DNA from: Chryseobacterium defluvii
GTDB taxonomy: Bacteria > Bacteroidota > Bacteroidia > Flavobacteriales > Weeksellaceae
DNA length: 64,000 nt
Direction of reading: 5' to 3'
NCBI RefSeq assembly: GCF_014204415.1
Contig: NZ_JACHLE010000001.1
Location: 868,001-932,000 of the forward strand
Shown: positions 50,595 to 60,888 of the stretch, piece after piece
Numbering within the stretch: the first letter of the stretch is position 1
How the letters are laid out: every line of letters begins with the position of its first letter
Notes under the pieces: model-generated
The model's database searches: none
Told to the model about the DNA's origin: nothing
What the model saw: the letters and a program-made list of their open reading frames with translations, nothing else
Program-made: the position numbers and the translations under genes

Positions 50595-52037
50595 TTACAA
50601 AGCTTGCAAAAACAGATACAGGTTTTTCTGATCTTCCAGATTAAGCCTTTTTCTGAGACGGTATTTTTTCATCTCTACAGATTTAGGAGTGATGTAAGTA
50701 TAGGTTGCGATATCTTTTGAAGAGAAACCCAGCCATATCATCGCACAAAGGATAAGCTCAGAAGTATTCAGTTCGGGATTTACAGAAAGTAGCTTTTTGC
50801 AAAACTCCGGATACACTTCCTGAAAGCGTGTGATAAATGAGGGATCATTGGTTTTTGCTAATAACAGCATATTATCGAATGCTTCATTTACTTTTGTCTT
50901 CAAGCCATGTACCTCTTCGTTCTTTTGAGAAATAAGGTCTTTATTTTCTTTCAGGAGAAGATCTTGTTTCCGGTTTTTCCTGTAATATGAATAGCTGAAC
51001 AGGGCTATAAGCACGCATAACAAAAATAATGTTCCTAAAATATAATATAATTTGTTTTTTGAATTTTGGTAGAGTTTCTTTTCGTCCTCAATAATTTTCT
51101 TTTCGGAAGTCTGCACGGCTACTTTACTATTTTCAGCCAGGCTGTCTTTAAGTTCGGTATATTTCAGCAGATATTCACCGGCTTTAGGAATATCATTTTG
51201 AAGCCTGTATATCTCAGCTATCTCTTTGTAATTATTCAGTATACTTTCAGGCCTTTTCATTTTAACGGCAACTCCAAGGGATCTTTCGTAGTATTCCAAA
51301 GATTTTTTATATTCTTTTTTACTTCCGTAATATTGCCCCGCGGCATAATAATACATCATATAATCAAATGTCTTCCCTGATGTTTTTAAAAGATCTTCCG
51401 CTCTATCAAGGTAATACTTTGCAGAGTCCTGATTTTTTTTTATCCTGAGAAAATAATCTGTAAGATTAGCCGCCTCCACTACTTTGGGAAAAGTTCTATA
51501 TGCCTTATGGATATAAAAGTACAATGAATCGCTGTTCTGAACCTGATCAAAGTTGATGGCTTTATTCCCGTAAATAAAATGCAGAAGCCTTCTTTTTAAT
51601 TTTGTATTCTTTATTTTGACAGCTTTATCAATTGCCTTGCTATAATTTTCATTTGATTTCTCAATGAATCCCAGCGCATGATAATTTTTCCCGTACCACA
51701 CAAACAATGATGCCTGTAATACATCATCACTGTATACATCACTCAGGTTTTCCGCTTTCTGGAGGTACTGCATACCTTCATTGTATCTGCCAAGAGAATA
51801 CAGAAAGCTGGCAATATTAATATATCCCCTTATCCTGCCTTTTGTATAATGGGTCTCCTCGCATAATTGAATGATCTTCTTATTGAATTCAATTCCTTCG
51901 GAAAACTGCCCTTTTTCATAATAACTGTCCTGTTTGTGTACCTGCAATGTATCTATTTCTGCAGGAGATAACTTCTGAGCCTGGGCCTGTATAATACAGG
52001 AGAAGAACATAATGAAAAACAATGCCGGACGGTACAT
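50595..52037 (-). CDS. Membrane-bound TPR / LuxR-like transcriptional regulator 3
   Basis: A 480-residue, more distant member of the same regulator family. The signal peptide ends QAQAQ near residue 20; exported TPR helices extend to about 310; a membrane span lies near 322-345 (KLYYILGTLFLLCVLIALFSYSYY); a coiled coil follows, with a C-terminal LuxR-like HTH (LILCAMIWLGFSSKDIATYTYITPKSVEMKKYRLRKRLNL). The recognition segment differs from regulators 1 and 2 (SVEMKKYRLRKRL versus TIKNNKYNLRKRL), so it may bind different sites. It lies directly upstream of the 514-residue fibre gene on the same strand, its most likely target. Confidence 0.78.
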   Translation of the reverse strand: MYRPALFFIMFFSCIIQAQAQKLSPAEIDTLQVHKQDSYYEKGQFSEGIEFNKKIIQLCEETHYTKGRIRGYINIASFLYSLGRYNEGMQYLQKAENLSDVYSDDVLQASLFVWYGKNYHALGFIEKSNENYSKAIDKAVKIKNTKLKRRLLHFIYGNKAINFDQVQNSDSLYFYIHKAYRTFPKVVEAANLTDYFLRIKKNQDSAKYYLDRAEDLLKTSGKTFDYMMYYYAAGQYYGSKKEYKKSLEYYERSLGVAVKMKRPESILNNYKEIAEIYRLQNDIPKAGEYLLKYTELKDSLAENSKVAVQTSEKKIIEDEKKLYQNSKNKLYYILGTLFLLCVLIALFSYSYYRKNRKQDLLLKENKDLISQKNEEVHGLKTKVNEAFDNMLLLAKTNDPSFITRFQEVYPEFCKKLLSVNPELNTSELILCAMIWLGFSSKDIATYTYITPKSVEMKKYRLRKRLNLEDQKNLYLFLQAL

Positions 52038-52111
52038 GGTATTTACGGATGAGATCTAATGATATAATTTGAATCTGGCCATAAAGATAATAATAATTCC
52101 ACTTTTATGAT

Positions 52112-52885
52112 TTATCCTTTTATAAAATTAGGATCCATTAATACTACTCTTTCTATAAGAGACTGATAAGTCGGGAACTTCAAAATAGAAGCCCTTCCCG
52201 ACATTTCCTTATAGAGGGTAAAACTTTTTCCGTTGGCTGTTTTGATCTGTTTCGTCGTAGTGATATATTTTCCGATGTATTTGTTGTTTACATCATAAAT
52301 TTCAATATCGATGATGGTTTTTTCCGTAATGGTCTCTTCGGAGCCAAAACTAACGGGAAGATTGGTAAAATATCCCACCTTCACACCCTTGCTTAATATT
52401 TCACCTACGTTATTGACTTCCAGCTGAAGCTTGTCTATTTTATTCCTGATCGTATAAGCTTCTTTGGTCTTATTGTCTAATTTTCTTTTGGGAATATTGG
52501 AAAACAGCTCATCCAGGTTTTTAATATTAACTCCTTTATGATCAATAATTTTAAATGCTTTGATCGATGTGTACACGGCTGACCTTTCTTCTCCTGAAAA
52601 TGCTGACGGTGAAACATAATCCAGATCGATGGTCTTTTCCCTGTTATATACCCTGTTGAGTTTTATATAGCTATCCCTGATAGAATCCACTATACTTTTA
52701 TCAACGAATTCCATAGTGTATATGGGTGTTTCTTTCAGATCCATAAAGGTATACTCGCTGGATTTGCCGGAGATTTTTGCGACAGGTGCCCCGTCAATAC
52801 TTATAACCCCTCTTTTGGTTTTGATATTCTGGGCATTGATGAATGTTACCAGAACTGTAAAGAATATGATTATACTTTTCTTCAT
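52112..52885 (-). CDS. Hypothetical exported protein
   Basis: A 257-residue protein with a signal peptide ending FINAQ. It has no recognised domain. Two notable parts are KTKRGVISIDGAPVAKISGKSSEYTFMDLKETPIYTMEF near the N-terminus, typical of short beta-sheet envelope proteins in this phylum, and a central helix (TIRNKIDKLQLEVNNVGEIL). It lies 74 bases upstream of regulator 3 on the same strand and could be cotranscribed with it. Function unknown. Confidence 0.6.
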   Translation of the reverse strand: MKKSIIIFFTVLVTFINAQNIKTKRGVISIDGAPVAKISGKSSEYTFMDLKETPIYTMEFVDKSIVDSIRDSYIKLNRVYNREKTIDLDYVSPSAFSGEERSAVYTSIKAFKIIDHKGVNIKNLDELFSNIPKRKLDNKTKEAYTIRNKIDKLQLEVNNVGEILSKGVKVGYFTNLPVSFGSEETITEKTIIDIEIYDVNNKYIGKYITTTKQIKTANGKSFTLYKEMSGRASILKFPTYQSLIERVVLMDPNFIKG

Positions 52886-52909
52886 AGAATCAGATTTTTA
52901 CATGACATA

Positions 52910-52937
52910 AAAAAAGTGTAACCAAAGTTACACCTTT
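52910..52937 (-). terminator. Terminator of the atpD-atpC operon
   Basis: On the minus strand GTGTAAC and GTTACAC form a 7-bp stem with a TTTG loop, followed by a seven-T run, 31 bases after the atpC stop. Confidence 0.8.
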
Positions 52938-52967
52938 CTTGAAAAATATATTTAGCTTTTCATTGAA

Positions 52968-53249
52968 TTACTCACAAAGGATAATTCCTTTATTATGATT
53001 AAATTCCACAACACCGCTTTTGATCTGGTAAGAAAAAACAGAGTCTTTCTCATTCTCTTTAGTAAAGCGCTTTGCATAGATTTCATTAACAGAATTCACA
53101 TACAGCTTTACTTTACCTCCGATCAAAGAAGAAACAATACCTGCGTGGTTTTTCATGATGTGGAATTCACCATTTTTTCCCGGCAACAGTACAGAGTTTA
53201 CTTCTCCTTCAAAAACTACGTATTCTGGTGTTAAAATTTTTATATTCAT
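52968..53249 (-). CDS. atpC: F1Fo ATP synthase epsilon subunit
   Basis: A 93-residue protein corresponding to the N-terminal beta-sandwich of epsilon (MNIKILTPEYVVFEGEVNSVLLPGKNGEFHIMKNHAGIVSSLIGGKVKLY). It lacks the C-terminal helical hairpin of the roughly 135-residue enterobacterial subunit; short epsilon forms are normal in Flavobacteriia. It belongs to the central stalk of F1 and contacts gamma and the c-ring. It follows atpD on the same strand with an 85-base spacer filled by a heptad repeat array. The other ATP synthase genes are not in this window, as expected for this group. Confidence 0.92.
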   Translation of the reverse strand: MNIKILTPEYVVFEGEVNSVLLPGKNGEFHIMKNHAGIVSSLIGGKVKLYVNSVNEIYAKRFTKENEKDSVFSYQIKSGVVEFNHNKGIILCE

Positions 53250-53265
53250 TTTAATTTAGATTAAA

Positions 53266-53334
53266 AGATTCCAGATTCCAGATTCCAGACATCCAAGTCT
53301 CATGTCTAAAGTCTGATATCTTGTGTCTAATTTC

Positions 53335-53335
<1 letters not shown>
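53266..53335. repeat. Converging heptad array between atpD and atpC
   Basis: Ten consecutive 7-mers in exact phase: AGATTCC three times, AGACATC, then CAAGTCT, CATGTCT, AAAGTCT, GATATCT, TGTGTCT, AATTTCT. The first four begin AGA and the last six end TCT, so the two halves are inverted copies of one AGAnnnn unit. The array fills the spacer within the ATP synthase operon. Confidence 0.7.
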
Positions 53336-54879
<1,544 letters not shown>

Positions 54880-54930
54880 TCACAAACCCACAATTGATAA
54901 AAAAAAGATTTTTGTCATGCTTTTTATTAA

Positions 54931-55012
54931 TTTACCAATGTACCGATTTAGCAATATAACAATGCTATCAGTTAAAAATATTGGTAAATTGTCATATTGA
55001 TACATTGTTACA
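54931..55012. repeat. Converging octad arrays between atpD and ribF
   Basis: Left units TTTACCAA, TGTACCGA, TTTAGCAA, TATAACAA, TGCTATCA (54931-54970). Right units TTGGTAAA, TTGTCATA, TTGATACA, TTGTTACA (54981-55012). The period is exactly 8 on both sides and the right side is the degenerate inverse of the left. The right array contains the -33 element of the ribF promoter. Confidence 0.65.
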
Positions 55013-55027
55013 TTATCTCTATATTTG
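54997..55027 (+). promoter_or_regulatory. ribF promoter
   Basis: TTG (54997-54999), a 20-base spacer, and TATATTTG (55020-55027) fit the Bacteroidota -33/-7 consensus (TTG, about 17-23 bases, TAnnTTTG). This places the start codon downstream of 55027. Confidence 0.65.
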
Positions 55028-55045
55028 CAGTCAAATTTTTCCGTT

Positions 55046-55966
55046 TTGAAAGTTTTCAAGAATTTTAACGATTATTCCTCTCAAAAACCATTGGCCCTGT
55101 CCCTTGGAATGTTTGACGGAGTACATCTGGGGCATAAATGTATTATTGATGAATTGATAAAGATAGGCACAGAAAATAATCTAGAGACTGCCATTCTTAC
55201 TTTCTGGCCACATCCGAGATTTGTTTTTAATCCCAATGAAGACCTGAAACTTCTGAATACCCTGGATGAAAAAACCTTACTGATGGAAAAATACGGCATC
55301 AGTAACTTATTTCTGAAAGAATTTGATGAAGAGTTCAGAAATCTTACCGGTGAAGAGTTTGTACGTCAGGTCCTTATTGATAAACTGAATGTGAAATACC
55401 TGATCATAGGATACGATCATTCTTTCGGAAAAAACAAAAGCGGAAATTTTGAACTTCTTCAAAGACTGTCAAAAGAACTGGATTTTGAGGTAGAACAAAT
55501 GGAAGCCATCAATATTCATGAAAATAATATAAGCTCTACGAAGATCAGGAATGCTCTTTTAGCAGGAAATATTAAGGAGGCCAACGAAATGCTGGGCTAC
55601 TCCTACTCTGTTTCCGGAAAAGTGATGCACGGAAAAAAAATAGGAAGAACCATCGGGTACCCTACGGCCAATATCGGAACAGATCCTGTTAAGCTTTTAC
55701 CCAAAAAAGGGGCTTATGTTGTGGAAGTTTATGTAAAAAATCAGCAATATAAAGGGATGATGAGCATCGGGACCAATCCGACCGTCAATGGAGAATCTCT
55801 TACTGTTGAAGTCTATATCCTAAATTTCAATGATGATATTTACGATGAGAAAATTACCGTCAAGTTCAGGGATTTCCTTCATGAAGAGATCAAATTTGAA
55901 AGCCTTGAAAAACTGATCGAAAGGCTGGATGAAGATAAAAGACTTACTGAGGAATTCAATTTTTAG
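55046..55966 (+). CDS. ribF: Bifunctional riboflavin kinase / FAD synthetase
   Basis: About 306 residues, close to the family norm of 305-315. I place the start at the TTG at 55046 (protein beginning M-K-V-F-K-N-F); a frame from 55025 would start inside the -7 box. The N-terminal nucleotidyltransferase domain has SLGMFDGVHLGHKCII and TFWPHPRFVF, then YDHSFGKNKSGN and SSTKIRNALLAGNI. The C-terminal flavokinase domain begins near residue 185, with GYPTANIGTDPVKLLPKKGAYVV and MMSIGTNPTVNG. It converts riboflavin to FMN and then FAD. A bidirectional terminator follows. Confidence 0.95.
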   Translation: MKVFKNFNDYSSQKPLALSLGMFDGVHLGHKCIIDELIKIGTENNLETAILTFWPHPRFVFNPNEDLKLLNTLDEKTLLMEKYGISNLFLKEFDEEFRNLTGEEFVRQVLIDKLNVKYLIIGYDHSFGKNKSGNFELLQRLSKELDFEVEQMEAINIHENNISSTKIRNALLAGNIKEANEMLGYSYSVSGKVMHGKKIGRTIGYPTANIGTDPVKLLPKKGAYVVEVYVKNQQYKGMMSIGTNPTVNGESLTVEVYILNFNDDIYDEKITVKFRDFLHEEIKFESLEKLIERLDEDKRLTEEFNF

Positions 55967-55970
55967 AAAT

Positions 55971-56003
55971 AAAAAATGCTTACAGGTTTGTAAGCATTTT
56001 TCT
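55971..56003. terminator. Bidirectional terminator
   Basis: AAAATGCTTACA / TGTAAGCATTTT forms a 12-bp stem with a GGTT loop between the convergent ribF and DUF3857 genes. Confidence 0.9.
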
Positions 56004-56006
56004 TTG

Positions 56007-59000
56007 TTATTTATATCCTAAAATCTGATTTTCAGAATTGATGGCTTCTTCAACAAATTTTTTGAATTCGGGATACTGTTCTTTTTTGATGTTATCCCAA
56101 GGGGTATCTGCCTTTCTTGTTACCTTCAGCCTGTTATTCTGCTGAAGCTCATAGCTGATCGAATATTTTAAATTATTGTAAGATAACGACTTATTCTCAG
56201 GGATCTCAATGAATTTCATTCCTTCGGGAATATTCAGGTATACTTCTTCAAAATATTCATTTTGCTTTTCATATTTTGTGTACTGGATATCCGTATTCCT
56301 GTTTTCCGTGGCAATGATCTCTTTCGTGAAGGGTTTGGTCACAAATGGGATTTTCATAATTTTCAGGCTTCCCACGGACTGCGGCTTATCATTGATATTA
56401 AACTGGAGCTCATAAGCCAGAGGTTTTGCCGTCAGATCTTTTCCTTCAAGCAGTTTCACAGATTTTACATTGATCACTTTATCCAGCACGGAGCCATACT
56501 GCTCCTCCATTTCTTTCTTCCGGTACTCATCTGTCTGCTCTTCCTGGAAGAAATCATTAAAATAGCTTTTGGTCTCCCCCATCACATATTGCCTGGTCAG
56601 GAAATTATGGTTGTCACCATTCACATTTACTTCACTGATCGTTTTGTAAACCGTTTTGGTATTATTATCCATGGAAATATCAATCAGGCCTGCATTTCCG
56701 TTTGTTTTGTCCGTATTGATCACAAGGCCTTTCGCTTTATAATTAAGCTTAACTGCAGAATTAAAAGGCAGATATTTGTCTGTCATTTCCAGAAACGTAT
56801 CCTTTCCGTTCAGGTTTACCTTTACGATGCAGTGATTAAAGCTTAAATTAGGCAATAAAAGCTGCTGTGGTGAATTATTATTGGTCTGAACCAAAACCAG
56901 ATTCGATTTCAGCCCTGCCTGGTTCCCTAAAATGACAAACAGTGTCGAAAGGTCCTTACAGTCTCCCAGTTTGGTTACCAGTGTTTTGGACGGTTTTTGC
57001 GGGATATAACCGCTCTGACGGAAATCTACATAGCTATAGGTTACATTTTTTTCAATATAGTTATAGATTTTCTCCGCTTTTTCGGTGTCGCCCATTCCTG
57101 AAACACCATTAGGGAATATGTCTTTGAAAGCTTTATCCACTACTTTATCCGATACAAGGCTTTTTCTCGTTAAATCGGCGTACCAGTTTGAGATATCCTG
57201 CCATGTTTTGATAGAGTTGGCCGTAACAGAGATGGTGGCATCGTAATAGCTGGGGCCATAATATTCATCAAGGTTTAGTTCTGCGAGGTCATTCAATTTC
57301 CAGGTCTGGAAAAGCTTGTTCCCTACTTTCTTCTTTGCGGAAGGAAATTCCCTGTTATTATTTTTCACCTGATAGTTCAGGCTTTCAGGGGTTATTATGG
57401 TAAATATGGACTCTATAACTGGATATTCTGAATTGAAGTAGGAACTGAGGTTAAAGTCCTTATAAAACCTGCCACTGCTTCTTTCCAGATTTTCTTTTTG
57501 GATAAGCACTACATCTCCAATGGCCAGATTGGTAAATACAATCTGATTGTCGGATTTTTCCCCGGGAACTATGCTTCCGTTAGGTTTTATGATCTCCGAT
57601 TTAAGGACATGGTCATAATAGTTGATGTAATATTCCTTCATTTCCTCGATCCCTTTATCGGAAGTGATCTCATAAGCATAGGTGCTTCTTTTCTTGATAC
57701 CTCCTTCAGGATATACATTGGCAATATATTCATCCAAAAGGACGGTGACTCCTTTTTTACCTTTCAAACCTTTGTTTCTTCTTTCCGCAACAAGTTTGTG
57801 AAGATCTTTTATGGCAATCTGATCGATCTCGTCCTCTGTCTGGTCCAGATCTTTTACAAGCTTATGCATCGCTTCATTTTCCGCATTGTGGGAAAGGGAC
57901 TGCTTGGCCAGTTTTACGGCCTCACTTTTATTGTTTTGCAAGGCCAGCATCTCGGCTTTTAAGGCCATTAAAGAATAAGAGTATGGAAAGTTGGCCAGAG
58001 CTTCGTCAAGCTGTTCTTTGATTTCCGGGTTTTTCGGGTCTTCCTGAAGAAGGGAGATGTATTTTGCTCTCAGCATATTGACGGATGGATACAAACCTAT
58101 GTATTTTTTAAGGAGTTTTTTCTGATCCTCTACTCTGTTGGCGTTTTCATAATAGTCAAACAAAGAGGACATGATATCCAGGTTGTTTTTACTTGTAAGA
58201 AAGTCTTCCAGCTTTTTAATAATTCCGCTTTGGTCGTTTTTCTCCGCATCTTCAAGATAACTTAATAAAACAAAGAACTTATCATTGTTTGCAAAAGTAG
58301 TCTTTACACTACTTATATGTGTTTTCATTTTTTCCAGATCATGATTCCTGGCGGATATTACAATATCAAAAAGCTCGGCCATAGATGCAGCTTTTGTTTT
58401 GCTAAGGATGTTCTTATATTTTTCAAGCTCCTGAATGCTCATATTTTTTACGAGATCATCATCTGCCATTTTCATCACCGGAACCACATAATATTCGGGA
58501 TCATTCACTTCTATATTCTTAAGAACCTCCGATACTTTTTCTTTATCCTCAACATTTGTATAATAACGGGATAATAAGGTTTGAACCAACGAAGATTTAG
58601 GATATTTATGAACAAATACATCTATTTTTTCTTTTGCTTTCTCATACTGCTGGTTATTGAGGTACCCCAATGTCAGAAGGTAATCATATACGAAATCACC
58701 CGGATGCTGTGCTATTTTTTCTTTTAGGCCTTTTTCGAATTTTAATTCCAGTTCTTTGGGTTGCAGCTGTGCGAGGGTACTTTTCTGGTAATCCTTGTAA
58801 GTATCAAAATATTTCAGGTCTGTAATTCTCTGATAATTGGTATCGTAAGGAACAACCATGAAGCCCGCCAGTTTTGCAGCCTGGGAATCATTTTTCAGAA
58901 GCAGCCTGTTCATTCCCTTTGGCAGTACTACTTCCACAAGGTGAGATCCTGTAGAAGTATACCCGTCTTTGGTACTTGAAAGAATTTCGACATCATTTAA

Positions 59001-59759
59001 AAACACTTTAATTTCATGATTGGCATCTACTTCGAGCCATATTTTTCTTTCCGTTGGATTTTCTATAAAGGTCTGTGCATAGATGATTCCTCTTCCGTAT
59101 TCCAGCTCATTAAGGAAAAAGCTAAAGCCATCATTTTCCTTATACTTTCTGTTGTACCATCCTACATTTCCAAAGCTGTTGGCATTGAACAGTTTATCGT
59201 TCTTAGCATAGGTTTCGGGTTCATACTCATTATCCAGCCCGCTGCCGTTCAGGTTTTCAAATACGCCGGCATACTGCCACTTATCTATTTTACCAAGCCT
59301 TGAGATAGCATCTGCGGAGCCTGTAAAATTATTTCTTATGTTATCAAAATGGGCTTTAAGCTCAATGACCGCATTCAGGTTGTTAAACGTTTTACTGGCA
59401 TATAAAGCATCTATTTTCTTGTAGGTATAATCATCAACTCCTTCTTCATCAATATCCCCGATCATGAATTTCTCACGGACCGCAGGATAAAGGTAAGCTT
59501 CATCATTGGTAACGCTGACAAAGTTTTTTACAAAAGTTTCATCAAAAATAATCTCACCCATTTCCTGATCTATAACAGCATCCAAGAACAGCGATTCAAA
59601 GTTCTTTAATTTTTGGTCTTTTAATGTTTTATCATAAAAGTTTCTCGCTTCCGTCCTTTTGTTATTTAATAAAAGTTCCCATGCAGCAGCATGTTCTTTT
59701 GTCTGCGCCCATGCTCCTACAGATAAAAAATAGATTGCGGAAATCAATATTTTCTTCAT
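56007..59759 (-). CDS. DUF3857 and transglutaminase-like domain protein with TPR region
   Basis: A 1250-residue exported protein with a signal peptide ending AWAQ. The N-terminal 600 residues are helical with TPR-like pairs (FVYDYLLTLGYLNNQQYEKAKEKIDVFV; YSYSLMALKAEMLALQNNKSEAVKLAKQSL) interrupted by a beta domain near 150-300. DUF3857 begins near residue 650 (AYEITSDKGIEEMKEYYINYYDHVL). The transglutaminase-like core contains TKLGDCKDLSTLFVILGNQAGL near 930-950, with the catalytic-type Cys in GDCKD. Such proteins are usual in Bacteroidota envelopes, but their substrates are unknown. Probably periplasmic or outer-membrane associated. Confidence 0.85.
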   Translation of the reverse strand: MKKILISAIYFLSVGAWAQTKEHAAAWELLLNNKRTEARNFYDKTLKDQKLKNFESLFLDAVIDQEMGEIIFDETFVKNFVSVTNDEAYLYPAVREKFMIGDIDEEGVDDYTYKKIDALYASKTFNNLNAVIELKAHFDNIRNNFTGSADAISRLGKIDKWQYAGVFENLNGSGLDNEYEPETYAKNDKLFNANSFGNVGWYNRKYKENDGFSFFLNELEYGRGIIYAQTFIENPTERKIWLEVDANHEIKVFLNDVEILSSTKDGYTSTGSHLVEVVLPKGMNRLLLKNDSQAAKLAGFMVVPYDTNYQRITDLKYFDTYKDYQKSTLAQLQPKELELKFEKGLKEKIAQHPGDFVYDYLLTLGYLNNQQYEKAKEKIDVFVHKYPKSSLVQTLLSRYYTNVEDKEKVSEVLKNIEVNDPEYYVVPVMKMADDDLVKNMSIQELEKYKNILSKTKAASMAELFDIVISARNHDLEKMKTHISSVKTTFANNDKFFVLLSYLEDAEKNDQSGIIKKLEDFLTSKNNLDIMSSLFDYYENANRVEDQKKLLKKYIGLYPSVNMLRAKYISLLQEDPKNPEIKEQLDEALANFPYSYSLMALKAEMLALQNNKSEAVKLAKQSLSHNAENEAMHKLVKDLDQTEDEIDQIAIKDLHKLVAERRNKGLKGKKGVTVLLDEYIANVYPEGGIKKRSTYAYEITSDKGIEEMKEYYINYYDHVLKSEIIKPNGSIVPGEKSDNQIVFTNLAIGDVVLIQKENLERSSGRFYKDFNLSSYFNSEYPVIESIFTIITPESLNYQVKNNNREFPSAKKKVGNKLFQTWKLNDLAELNLDEYYGPSYYDATISVTANSIKTWQDISNWYADLTRKSLVSDKVVDKAFKDIFPNGVSGMGDTEKAEKIYNYIEKNVTYSYVDFRQSGYIPQKPSKTLVTKLGDCKDLSTLFVILGNQAGLKSNLVLVQTNNNSPQQLLLPNLSFNHCIVKVNLNGKDTFLEMTDKYLPFNSAVKLNYKAKGLVINTDKTNGNAGLIDISMDNNTKTVYKTISEVNVNGDNHNFLTRQYVMGETKSYFNDFFQEEQTDEYRKKEMEEQYGSVLDKVINVKSVKLLEGKDLTAKPLAYELQFNINDKPQSVGSLKIMKIPFVTKPFTKEIIATENRNTDIQYTKYEKQNEYFEEVYLNIPEGMKFIEIPENKSLSYNNLKYSISYELQQNNRLKVTRKADTPWDNIKKEQYPEFKKFVEEAINSENQILGYK

Positions 59760-59773
59760 ATTTAATTGTGTTT

Positions 59774-60127
59774 TTATGAATTAATAATTTCGTTTTGAAT
59801 TTTCTTCGTTAATGATTTAAACACCAGATCATAGGAATGATCGATCAGCTGTAAGACAAGCTCTCTTTTCAGGCCGTCTACCAATACTGAGTTCCAGTGC
59901 GTTTTATTCATATGAAAAGCTCCCGTGATCTGGGGATATCTTTCCCTGAGCTCGGCACTCCATTCCGGATCTGTTTTTACATTGATGGACAATGGTTGCT
60001 TTTCTAAGGGTAACAATAAAAACATCTTGGTACCCACCTTCATCACAAGGGTTTCATTGTCAAAAGGAAATGTTTCGGTAACGCCTTTTTTGGCAAGACA
60101 ATAATCCAGAATATCATTGGTGTCCAT
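59774..60127 (-). CDS. MmcQ/YjbR family DNA-binding-like protein
   Basis: A 117-residue protein of the MmcQ/YjbR (CyaY-like fold) family. Signature segments are LAKKGVTETFPFDNETLVMKVGTKMFLLL, NVKTDPEWSAELRERYPQITGAFHMNKTHWNSV and LIDHSYDLVFKSL. It is often annotated as a DNA-binding protein, though direct evidence is limited. Cytoplasmic. It lies 14 bases upstream of the DUF3857 gene on the same strand. Confidence 0.88.
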   Translation of the reverse strand: MDTNDILDYCLAKKGVTETFPFDNETLVMKVGTKMFLLLPLEKQPLSINVKTDPEWSAELRERYPQITGAFHMNKTHWNSVLVDGLKRELVLQLIDHSYDLVFKSLTKKIQNEIINS

Positions 60128-60228
60128 GCTTGTTAATTAGTTTTGAAATTGAATGACCAATATTATTAAATTTTTGTAAATTTAAAAGAGAAATTATCGA
60201 ATTATTTAATCCAAAACCTAAGTTTATT

Positions 60229-60885
60229 ATGAAAGCCTTGGTAATCGGCGCAACAGGTGCCACAGGAAAAGATCTGGTCAATCAGTTACTCAACGATAAA
60301 GATTTTGAGGAAGTGGATGTTTTTGTAAGAAAACCTCTGGATATTCAGAATGAAAAACTGAAAACCCATGTCATCAATTTTGAGAATCCGGAAAACTGGA
60401 AGGATCTTGTGAAAGGCGATGTTGCCTTTTCCTGTCTGGGAACCACACTAAAAAGTGCGGGAAGCAAGGAAGCACAACGAAAAGTAGATTTCGACTATCA
60501 GTATGAGTTTGCCAAAGCAGCCAAAGAAAATAATGTGGATGATTATATCCTTGTCTCTGCTTATGGAGCCAATCCGAAATCCAAAATTTTTTATTCCCGG
60601 ATGAAGGGTGAGCTGGAAGAAGCCGTAAAGGAGCTGCATTTCAATAAGATCACCATTTTCAAACCTGGCATGCTGGAAAGAAAAGATTCTGAACGAACAG
60701 GGGAAGTTCTGGGCAGCAGGATCATAAAATTTGCCAATACACTGGGACTTTTGGAAAGCCAGAAACCTCTTCCTACGGATGTTCTGGCTAAGGCCATGAT
60801 CAATTCCTCTAAAATAAAAAGCTACGGCTATTCTAGTATCAAGCTGGGAAATATTTTCTGTTTTGCGGAAAAGTGTAATGAGTAA
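60229..60885 (+). CDS. NAD(P)-binding Rossmann-fold protein (atypical SDR, HTATIP2-like)
   Basis: A 218-residue protein with the glycine-rich NAD(P) motif at the N-terminus (ALVIGATGATGKDLVNQLL), then VAFSCLGTTLKSAGSKEAQRKVDFDYQYEFAKAAKENNV and the YILVSAYGANPKSKIFYSRMKGELE segment, where Tyr and Lys stand as in atypical short-chain reductases of the NmrA/HTATIP2 group. IFKPGMLERKDSERTGE follows. A reductase or redox-sensing role is likely, substrate unknown. It converges on the next gene with only three bases between stop codons. Confidence 0.82.
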   Translation: MKALVIGATGATGKDLVNQLLNDKDFEEVDVFVRKPLDIQNEKLKTHVINFENPENWKDLVKGDVAFSCLGTTLKSAGSKEAQRKVDFDYQYEFAKAAKENNVDDYILVSAYGANPKSKIFYSRMKGELEEAVKELHFNKITIFKPGMLERKDSERTGEVLGSRIIKFANTLGLLESQKPLPTDVLAKAMINSSKIKSYGYSSIKLGNIFCFAEKCNE

Positions 60886-60888
60886 ATA

